Positions 58,349-64,000 of a DNA stretch of 64,000 bases are shown one piece after another. This DNA comes from Candidatus Rokuibacteriota bacterium (GTDB lineage: Bacteria; Methylomirabilota; Methylomirabilia; Rokubacteriales; CSP1-6). Every line of letters begins with the position of its first letter. The stretch's first letter is position 1. The translations under genes were made by a program, and so were the position numbers. The notes under the pieces are model-generated. The model did not search any database and was not told the DNA's origin. It saw only the letters and a list, made by a program, of their open reading frames with translations. The stretch is taken from positions 1-64,000 of the forward strand of contig QHSX01000042.1 in NCBI GenBank assembly GCA_003221695.1. Reading direction: 5' to 3'.

Positions 58349-59620
58349 ATGTTCCAGCCCGAGCTCGAAGCCCTCGACCGCGAGCGCCTGGAGCACCTGG
58401 TCCTCGAGCGGATGCGTGCCACGCTCGCTCGCCTCCGCGGCGACCCGGCGCACGCGCGACGGCTCGGCGGGGCGCGGCCGGAAGACCTGCGGCGGCTCGA
58501 GGACTGGCGCCGGCTGCCGTTCCTCACCAAAGCCGAGCTTCGCGACGCCTACCCGTTCGGCCTCGCGTGCGGGCGGGAGCAGGGCTATCGCCGGGTCCAC
58601 ATGTCGAGCGGCACGACGGGGAACCCCATCCTCAACCCGTACACCGCCGAGGACGTCGCGCAGTGGGGCGAGGTCATGGCGCGCTGCTACGTCGCGGCGG
58701 GCGTCGGCCGCGGCGACGTCATCCAGGTCACGCCGTCGTTCGGCCTCTTCACGGGCGGCTTCGGCTTCCACTACGGCGCCGAGCGCATCGGCGCGATGGT
58801 GATCCCCACGGGCGCCGGGCGCACCGCCCTCCAGTTGCGGCTCATGCGGGACCTCAAGGCCACCGTCGTGGCCGCGATCGCGACCTACCCGCTGCGGCTC
58901 GTCGAGGTGGCGCGTGAGGAGAAGCTCGATCTCGCCTCGCTCTCGCTCCGCGTCGGCATCTTCGGCTCCGAGGTGTGGTCCGACGAGCTACGCCGCCGCA
59001 TCGAGCGCGAGCTCGCGATCCGGAGCTTCGACATCATCGGCATGACCGAGACCGGCGGTCCCGGCATGGGGATCGACTGCGCGGCGCGCGCGGGGATCCA
59101 CGTCTGGGAGGACCACTACCATCCCGAAATCGTGGACCCCGCGACCGGCGCCGTCGTCCCGGACGGCACCGAGGGCGAGCTGGTCGTCTCGACGCTCACG
59201 CGCGTCGGGCTGCCCCTCGTCCGCTACCGCACCCACGACCTCACGCGCGTGCTCTCGCGCGCCAAGTGCGACTGCGGGCGGACGGCGCTCCGGCTCGACC
59301 GGCTGCGCGGGCGGACCGACGACATGGTGATCTTCAAGGGTGTCAACTTCTACCCGTGCCAGGTCGAGACCGTCCTGCTGCGCCAGCCCGGCGTGAGCCA
59401 CGAGTACCAGATCGTGCTCGACGGGGAGGGCGGGGGCGAGCGCCTGACGATCCACGTCGAAGCCGAGCCCGGCTGCGATCCCGCCGTCGGCGCGCGGATC
59501 CGTCGCGAGCTCTCCGACCTCCTGGCGCTCTCCCCGGAGGTCCGCCTTGCGAAGCTCGGCGAGCTCGAGCGCTCGCAAGGCAAGGCGGTCCGGGTCGTGG
59601 ATCGCCGCACGGTCCGGTGA
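58349..59620 (+). CDS. Phenylacetate-CoA ligase-like AMP-forming acyl-CoA synthetase
   Basis: This 423-residue protein has the PaaK pattern: [21 protein letters not shown], the ATP-binding loop [43 protein letters not shown] and the C-terminal [19 protein letters not shown]. It activates an aryl- or related acid with ATP and CoA. The downstream CoA-transferase overlaps by 4 bp. Substrate is likely aromatic or heteroaromatic but unproven. Confidence 0.92.
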   Translation: MFQPELEALDRERLEHLVLERMRATLARLRGDPAHARRLGGARPEDLRRLEDWRRLPFLTKAELRDAYPFGLACGREQGYRRVHMSSGTTGNPILNPYTAEDVAQWGEVMARCYVAAGVGRGDVIQVTPSFGLFTGGFGFHYGAERIGAMVIPTGAGRTALQLRLMRDLKATVVAAIATYPLRLVEVAREEKLDLASLSLRVGIFGSEVWSDELRRRIERELAIRSFDIIGMTETGGPGMGIDCAARAGIHVWEDHYHPEIVDPATGAVVPDGTEGELVVSTLTRVGLPLVRYRTHDLTRVLSRAKCDCGRTALRLDRLRGRTDDMVIFKGVNFYPCQVETVLLRQPGVSHEYQIVLDGEGGGERLTIHVEAEPGCDPAVGARIRRELSDLLALSPEVRLAKLGELERSQGKAVRVVDRRTVR

Positions 59621-60792
59621 CGCCGACCCTCGAGGGCGTCACGGTCCTCTCGCTCGAGCAGGCGACGGTCCTGCCGTTCCTCACCTATCGCCTCGCGTGC
59701 GATGGCGCGCGGGTGATCCGCGTCGAGAACGCCGAGCGTCCGGATCCGAACCGATTCGTCGGCAAGGACGTGCTGGGCGAGCACGACATGCGGAGCTATT
59801 TCCTGCCGAACAACTGCGGCAAGGAAGCGGTCACGCTGAACCTCGCCGAGGCCGAGGGGCGCGATATCCTCAGGGAGCTCGTCCGACGGCTCCGCGTGGA
59901 CATCTTCGCCACGAACCAGCGCCCGAGGAGCTACGCCAAGCTCGGCATCGACGACGCCACGCTCCGGGCCGTCAAGCCCGACCTGATCTGGCTCGGCGTC
60001 ACCGGCTTCGGGCCCGACCACGACGAGGCCGCCTACGACCCGATCCTCCAGGCGCGCGCGGGGTTCATGGAGCTGACGGGCGCGCCCGACGGCCCCCCCA
60101 CGGTGTTCGGGCTGCCAATGGTGGATCTCGGCGCCGCGGAGCACGGCTATGGCGCGATCATGAAGGCGCTCTATCGACGAGCGATGACGGGCGCCGGGGC
60201 ACGGCTCGACCTCTCGATGCTGCGAAGCGCGGTCTCGTGGATGGTCGCGCCGATCTTCTTCTCGGCGAGCCTGGGCGAGCGGATCACGCGGACCGGAACC
60301 ACCCACCAATTCTTCGCGCCCGTGTCGGTGCTCAGGACCCGCGACGGCTATGTCTACCTGGCCGTCGGAAACGACGCGCAGTGGGCCGCGCTGGCGAACC
60401 TCCCCGCGTTCGCCGGACTCGACCGGCCCGAGTGGGTCGCCAACGCGGGGCGCATCGTCGACGCGGAGCGGCTCCACCGAGAGCTCGGCGAGCGCGTCGG
60501 GCGGCTCCAGACCGCGGAGGCGCAGGCCCTCCTGCGCGAAGCGGGCGTCCCGGTCTCGCGGGTCAACACGCTGGCGGACGTGGTCGGCGACCCGCTGGTG
60601 GCGCCGCGGCTCGTCCACGTCCGGGACCCGCGCACCGGCCTCACCGTCGCGCTGCCCCCGCCTCCGGTCGGCGACCCGCCGCCGCTCACCTTCCCGCCGC
60701 GGCTCGGCGAGCACAACGCGAAGATCTACGGCGAGACGCTCGGGTACCCGCCGGAGCGGCTCGCCGATCTCCGGGGCCGACGGATCATCTGA
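59617..60792 (+). CDS. CaiB/BaiF family (class III) CoA-transferase
   Basis: The 391-residue protein has [77 protein letters not shown] with the aspartate nucleophile position, and a C-terminal [18 protein letters not shown]. It is a second class III CoA-transferase in the block and may pass CoA from the ligase product to another acid. It is coupled by overlap to its neighbours (GTGA and a 1-bp overlap). Confidence 0.9.
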   Translation: MTPTLEGVTVLSLEQATVLPFLTYRLACDGARVIRVENAERPDPNRFVGKDVLGEHDMRSYFLPNNCGKEAVTLNLAEAEGRDILRELVRRLRVDIFATNQRPRSYAKLGIDDATLRAVKPDLIWLGVTGFGPDHDEAAYDPILQARAGFMELTGAPDGPPTVFGLPMVDLGAAEHGYGAIMKALYRRAMTGAGARLDLSMLRSAVSWMVAPIFFSASLGERITRTGTTHQFFAPVSVLRTRDGYVYLAVGNDAQWAALANLPAFAGLDRPEWVANAGRIVDAERLHRELGERVGRLQTAEAQALLREAGVPVSRVNTLADVVGDPLVAPRLVHVRDPRTGLTVALPPPPVGDPPPLTFPPRLGEHNAKIYGETLGYPPERLADLRGRRII

Positions 60793-61952
60793 TGGGGATC
60801 GCCATGAACGATCGGTTCGACCTGACCGAGGACCAGCGGCTGATCCGCGAGCTCGCGCGTACGATCGCACGCGAGCGCGTGGCGCCGCACGCGGCCCATT
60901 ACGACGCGACCGAGGCGTACCCCGAAGCATCGATTCGCGCCATCAGCGACGCCGGCTTCTACGGCATCTGGCTGCCCGAGCAGTACGGCGGGACCAACCT
61001 GGGGTGCCTCGCCCTCGCGCTCGTGTGTGAGGAGATCGCCTGGGCGTGCGCGGCGACCGCGACGCAGTATCTCGACCAGCCGCTCGGCGGCCTGCCGATC
61101 CTCCTGGCCGGCACCGAGGCGCAGAAGACGAAGTACCTGCCGCGCCTGGCGACGGGCGAGCTGCTCGCCGCCTACTCGCTCTCGGAGCCCGGCGCCGGCT
61201 CCGACGCCGCCGGCCTCCGGACCGCCGCGACGCGGAAGGGCGATCGCTATGTCCTGAACGGCACCAAGCAGTGGTGCACCAACGGCGACCACGCCGACGT
61301 CATCACCGTCTTTGCGACCGTGGACCCGAAGAAGCGCGCCAAGGGCGTCACCGCCTTCCTTGTCGAGAGGGGCATGTCCGGCTTCGTCGTCGGCAAGAAG
61401 GAGAAGAAGATGGGCATCCGCGCCTCGCCCACGGTGGCGCTCCACTTCACCGACTGCGCGGTGCCCGTCGCGAACCGTCTCGGCGAGGAGGGTGAGGGAT
61501 TCACGATCGCGATGCAGACGCTCGACATCACGCGCCCCGCGACCGGCGCGATGGCGGTCGGCATCGGCCAGGCGGCGCTCGACGCCGCGGTCGCCTACGC
61601 GCGCGAGCGGCAGCAGTTCGGGCAGGCGATCGCAGCCTTCCAGGGCGTGCAGTTCATGCTCGCCGACATGGCCATGCAGGTCCACGCGGCGCGGCTCATG
61701 GTCTACCACGCCGCCCGTCAGGTCGACACGGGGATCCGGTCCAACACGTACGAGGCGTCGATGGCGAAGTGCTGGGCCGGCGACGCCGCGATGAAGGTCG
61801 CGACCGACGCGGTCCAGGTCTTCGGCGGCTACGGCTACACGCGCGAGTATCCTGTCGAGCGCTTCATGCGGGACGCGAAGATCATGCAGATCTACGAAGG
61901 GACAAACCAGATCCAGCGGCTGATCATCGCCAAGGAGCTGCTGGGCGGCTGA
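60792..61952 (+). CDS. Acyl-CoA dehydrogenase
   Basis: This 386-residue enzyme has [39 protein letters not shown]-type [18 protein letters not shown] and the catalytic Glu in [10 protein letters not shown]. It closely parallels the protein at 31667-32815 segment by segment, so they are paralogues. ATG 60804 is an alternative start. It provides the oxidation step for the CoA ester made by the ligase/transferase pair just upstream. Confidence 0.93.
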   Translation: MGIAMNDRFDLTEDQRLIRELARTIARERVAPHAAHYDATEAYPEASIRAISDAGFYGIWLPEQYGGTNLGCLALALVCEEIAWACAATATQYLDQPLGGLPILLAGTEAQKTKYLPRLATGELLAAYSLSEPGAGSDAAGLRTAATRKGDRYVLNGTKQWCTNGDHADVITVFATVDPKKRAKGVTAFLVERGMSGFVVGKKEKKMGIRASPTVALHFTDCAVPVANRLGEEGEGFTIAMQTLDITRPATGAMAVGIGQAALDAAVAYARERQQFGQAIAAFQGVQFMLADMAMQVHAARLMVYHAARQVDTGIRSNTYEASMAKCWAGDAAMKVATDAVQVFGGYGYTREYPVERFMRDAKIMQIYEGTNQIQRLIIAKELLGG

Positions 61953-61970
61953 GCGACCTGGGCCCGCCAG

Positions 61971-61980
61971 ATTATAATCC
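61971..61980 (+). promoter_or_regulatory. Consensus -10 box within a palindrome ahead of the second binding protein
   Basis: The sequence ATTATAATCC contains TATAAT at 61973-61978, a perfect -10. Including the base before it, GATTATAATC is a 10-bp palindrome. No good -35 is seen 16-18 bp upstream. The downstream ATG is at 62007 with GGGAGG ahead. Confidence 0.5.
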
Positions 61981-62006
61981 TCGAGACGTCACGCGGGAGG
62001 ACGTGC

Positions 62007-63293
62007 ATGGCAACGATCCGACTCAGCCGTCGGATGTTTCTCAGAACCGCCGCGGCGGGCGCGGCCGTCGGCGGGGCGCCGCGCGCGCTCCGCGCCCGGC
62101 CGACCACCTTCAAGGTCGGCGTCATCCATCCCGTGACGGGCCCGCTCGCCGAGCCGGGGCAGGCGTGCCGCCTCGGCGCTCAGCTGGCCACCGACGCGAT
62201 CAACGCGGCGGGCGGCATCAAGTCGCTCGGCGGGATGAAGCTGGAGCTACTGTTGGGCGACACGCAGACGAAGCCCGACCTCGGACGCCTCGAAGCGGAG
62301 CGCGTCGTCAACCAGGGCGCGCGGATGCTCATGGGCTCGTTCGACTCCGGCTCGACCGCGGCAATGGTGTCGGTCGCCCAGCAAAAGCGCGTGCCGTTCC
62401 TCGTGGACATCGCGGCGGCCGACCCGATCACGGCCAACGTCGCGAAGGCGGTGAAGGAGGGAACGCAGAAGGTCCAGTACGTCTACCGGAACTTCCCGAC
62501 CGGCTCGAGCTTTGGCCGCCTGGCCGTCCGGTACTTCGACGAGATCTTCGCGGCGGCGGGCGTCGCGCCGAAGCGGGTCGTGCTGATGTACACGAACGAC
62601 CTCTTCGGCCAGAACCAGTCGAAGGGGTTCCTCGCCGCGCACAAGGCGGCGAGCCCGTCATGGCGGATCGTCGAGGTCATCCCCTGGCCGGAGCCGCCCT
62701 CCAACCTCTCGACGGAGGTCTCGCGGGCGAAGGCGGCGAAGCCCGACGTCATCGCGCCGATCACCCGCCCGGCGAGTGCGCAGCTCCTGCTGCCCGAGCT
62801 CCGAAAGCAGCGCGTCGAGGTCATGGGCATCGTCGGCCCCGGCAGCCCCGGGCTCTACGAGGCGGGCCAGCTCGCGGCGCTCCGGGAGGATCTCGAGTAC
62901 GTGATGGACAACCTGCCGTCGTGGCCCAATTTTAGGAAATCGCGGACGCCGCAGGTGGCGGAGGAGTACCGCAAGCGATCCGGCGGCAAGACCTTCGACA
63001 CGAACGCCGTCGCGTCGTACGACGGGATCCGCATCATCGCCGATGTCCTCGAGCGGACGGGGCGCGAGGCGCTGCTGGACACGGACGGTCCGGAGGCGAT
63101 CGTGGAGGCGATGAAGAAGACCACCTTCAAGGACGTCCTCGCCGTGGCGGCGGGTCCGGTCGTCTTCGACGAGCTCGGCGATAACCCCAACGCTTCGACG
63201 GCGATGATCCAGATCCTCGGCCGCAAGCCGGTCGTCGTCTGGCCCAAAGACGCCGCGGTGCAGAAGTTCGTGTTCCCGCGGCCCAAGGCCTAG
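62007..63293 (+). CDS. Tat-type ABC transporter substrate-binding protein (LivK-like)
   Basis: The 428-residue protein starts with a twin-arginine-like signal (LSRRMFLRTAAAGAAVGG). A type I periplasmic fold follows: KVGVIHPVTGPLAEPGQACRLGAQLATDAINAAGG, LELLLGDTQTKPDLG, VLMYTNDLFGQNQSKGFL. It is a second branched-chain-type binding protein. No intact permease or ATPase is next to it; only a livF remnant follows, so it may use LivHMGF encoded upstream or be an orphan. Confidence 0.92.
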   Translation: MATIRLSRRMFLRTAAAGAAVGGAPRALRARPTTFKVGVIHPVTGPLAEPGQACRLGAQLATDAINAAGGIKSLGGMKLELLLGDTQTKPDLGRLEAERVVNQGARMLMGSFDSGSTAAMVSVAQQKRVPFLVDIAAADPITANVAKAVKEGTQKVQYVYRNFPTGSSFGRLAVRYFDEIFAAAGVAPKRVVLMYTNDLFGQNQSKGFLAAHKAASPSWRIVEVIPWPEPPSNLSTEVSRAKAAKPDVIAPITRPASAQLLLPELRKQRVEVMGIVGPGSPGLYEAGQLAALREDLEYVMDNLPSWPNFRKSRTPQVAEEYRKRSGGKTFDTNAVASYDGIRIIADVLERTGREALLDTDGPEAIVEAMKKTTFKDVLAVAAGPVVFDELGDNPNASTAMIQILGRKPVVVWPKDAAVQKFVFPRPKA

Positions 63294-63326
63294 GCCGGAC
63301 CTCACATTCCTGCTCGGGACGGCGAC

Positions 63327-63486
63327 ATGCTCGCCGTGCGCGGCGTCTCGCTCGGGGTGCGCGCGAGCGAGATCGTCGTGCGAGATCGCCCGCGTGCCGG
63401 AGGGGTGCCACCTCGGTCCCCGCTGACCGTGCAGCGCGCGCCCGCTGGCCGATGCGCGGATCAAGCGCGCGCACGTCGGCCGCTGA
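63327..63486 (+). pseudogene. Remnant of a livF-type ABC ATPase gene
   Basis: ATG 63327 opens with LAVRGVSLGVRASEIVV, the usual first strand and loop of LivF proteins, and then loses the Walker A region. After about 20 codons a neighbouring frame reads RVPEGCHLGP, matching the LivF motif VPEGRHLFP, then LTV in a shifted frame. The last part reads PLADARIKRAHVGR then TGA (63484-63486), matching the LivF C-terminus (DARIRRAYLG). Start, middle and end are kept in order with large deletions between them. It is a decayed gene, not a functional one. Confidence 0.7.
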
Positions 63487-63514
63487 CTGACGGCCTGGAC
63501 CCCACGGACGGGGG

Positions 63515-63547
63515 TTGACCGGCACAGATTCTGGTCATATTCTGGTC
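63515..63547 (+). promoter_or_regulatory. Promoter region and ATTCTGGTC direct repeats ahead of a toxin-antitoxin module
   Basis: TTGACC at 63515-63520 resembles a -35 box, and an AT-rich CATATT (63536-63541) could be the -10. ATTCTGGTC occurs twice, at 63528-63536 and 63539-63547, exactly 11 bp apart (about one helical turn). Paired sites in this position fit binding of the Phd-type antitoxin encoded downstream. Confidence 0.5.
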
Positions 63548-63565
63548 TGAATCGAGGAGGCGCCG

Positions 63566-63805
63566 ATGACACGCGTCGGGGTGTACGAGGCGAAGACCAA
63601 CCTTCCCAGACTGCTCAACCGGGTGGCGAAGGGGGCCCGCATCACGATCGTTCGGCACGGCGTCCCGGTGGCGGTCCTCGTGCCGGCAGACGACGGACGG
63701 ACCCGCCCGCTCGCTGACGTGATCGCGGACGTCCGCGCCTTCGGGAAGGGGCGTCGCCTCAGGGGGATCTCGGTGCGCGACGCCGTCGCCCACGGGCGCC
63801 GGTGA
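63566..63805 (+). CDS. Phd/YefM-type antitoxin
   Basis: The 79-residue protein has the Phd/YefM N-terminal DNA-binding fold: MTRVGVYEAKTNLPRLLNRVAKGARITIVRHGVPVAVLVP. The C-terminal tail (LRGISVRDAVAHGRR) would bind the toxin. GAGGAGG precedes the ATG. The next gene, a PIN-domain protein, overlaps its stop (GTGA), the typical antitoxin-toxin layout. Confidence 0.9.
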   Translation: MTRVGVYEAKTNLPRLLNRVAKGARITIVRHGVPVAVLVPADDGRTRPLADVIADVRAFGKGRRLRGISVRDAVAHGRR

Positions 63806-64000
63806 GCCGGTTCGTCCTGGATTGCTCGATCGCCATCGCCTGGTGCTTCGAGAACCAGCGGGACCGCTACACCGACGCGGTCCTGGTGGCGCTGAAGGCG
63901 GACGAAGCCCTGGTGCCTGCCCTCTGGCCCCTTGAGATCGTGAACGTCCTCCTCGTCGCCGAACGACGGCGCCAGCTCCGGCATGCCGATGCGACGCGCT
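63802..64000 (+). CDS. PIN-domain toxin (VapC-like), cut by the window end
   Basis: The visible 66 residues start at GTG 63802 with FVLDCSIAIAWCFENQRD (first catalytic Asp) and include VPALWPLEIVNVLLVAERR (catalytic Glu). This is the first half of a VapC-like RNase toxin. The rest lies beyond base 64000. It forms a module with the Phd-type antitoxin. Confidence 0.87.
   Translation, partial: MSRFVLDCSIAIAWCFENQRDRYTDAVLVALKADEALVPALWPLEIVNVLLVAERRRQLRHADATR

Noticed and set aside
63327-63518. The open frame here as a real small protein
   Set aside because: Only its first ~17 residues resemble anything (LivF start); later LivF pieces are in other frames, so it is read as a decayed gene.
1-64000. 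rRNA, tRNA, tmRNA, riboswitch and strong intrinsic terminators
   Set aside because: I looked for T-loop-like and stem plus T-run patterns while reading and found none that I could support; a covariance-model search would be needed to exclude them.

Overview
The window is high-GC bacterial chromosome (roughly 70% G+C by eye). Genes are packed tightly, with many ATGA/GTGA stop-start overlaps. It carries repeated acyl-CoA dehydrogenases, class III CoA-transferases, a branched-chain amino-acid-type ABC transporter and class III adenylate cyclases. That gene mix and the G+C suggest an uncultured soil or sediment lineage of the Rokubacteria/Methylomirabilota kind; this is inference, because no rRNA or marker gene is present. 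I saw no rRNA, tRNA, CRISPR array or intact transposon.

Layout. 1-8.4 kb: the end of a nuclease gene, a Fic protein, a HugZ-like flavoprotein, a YeeE/YedE sulfur transporter, an EthD protein and a TcuA-like flavoprotein. Then a reverse-strand XPD/DinG-like helicase and methyltransferase pair, and a Nudix hydrolase. 8.4-12 kb: a reverse operon of an ECF sigma factor, a methylguanine methyltransferase with an Ada-type zinc/thiol domain at the wrong end, and an exported amidohydrolase. It is divergent from a SorAB-like sulfite dehydrogenase. 12-26 kb: two adenylate cyclases (one with a c-type heme motif in its sensor), a beta-propeller, an HD protein, a carbinolamine dehydratase, envelope proteins, DUF72, an alpha/beta hydrolase, rhodanese, crotonase, a HAD phosphatase with an apparent CTG start, and apt. 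26-33.5 kb: hydroxyacyl-CoA dehydrogenase, a reverse acetamidase/ZnuA/ZnuB-like operon without an ATPase, a glycosyltransferase, an acyl-CoA dehydrogenase and a phosphoribosyltransferase.

33.5-49.4 kb is the main catabolic block. It holds a GntR/UTRA regulator with a clear palindromic operator, hyuA, an antisense VapBC cassette, hyuB, acyl-CoA dehydrogenase, MaoC hydratase, thiolase, hydroxyacyl-CoA dehydrogenase, amidohydrolase, DUF35 and phosphodiesterase. It ends with a two-subunit B12-dependent acyl-CoA mutase whose active-site loops differ from methylmalonyl-CoA mutase, and an orphan molybdenum hydroxylase large subunit. 49.4-63.3 kb is a second block: AbrB/PIN module, CoA-transferase, opine-dehydrogenase-like enzyme, V4R protein, LivHM, binding protein, LivGF, a DUF2652 cyclase-like protein, PaaK-like ligase, CoA-transferase, acyl-CoA dehydrogenase and a second binding protein. 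The window ends with a decayed livF remnant and a third PIN-type toxin-antitoxin module cut by the edge.

Together the two blocks look like uptake, CoA activation and beta-oxidation-like breakdown of small organic acids or amides; the actual substrates cannot be read from the sequence. The most notable observations are the sigma factor/permuted-Ada pair, the divergent mutase, the toxin-antitoxin cassette inside the hydantoinase operon, a dispersed intergenic repeat that ends at gene starts, and a 44-bp tandem duplication of a ribosome-binding/start region.
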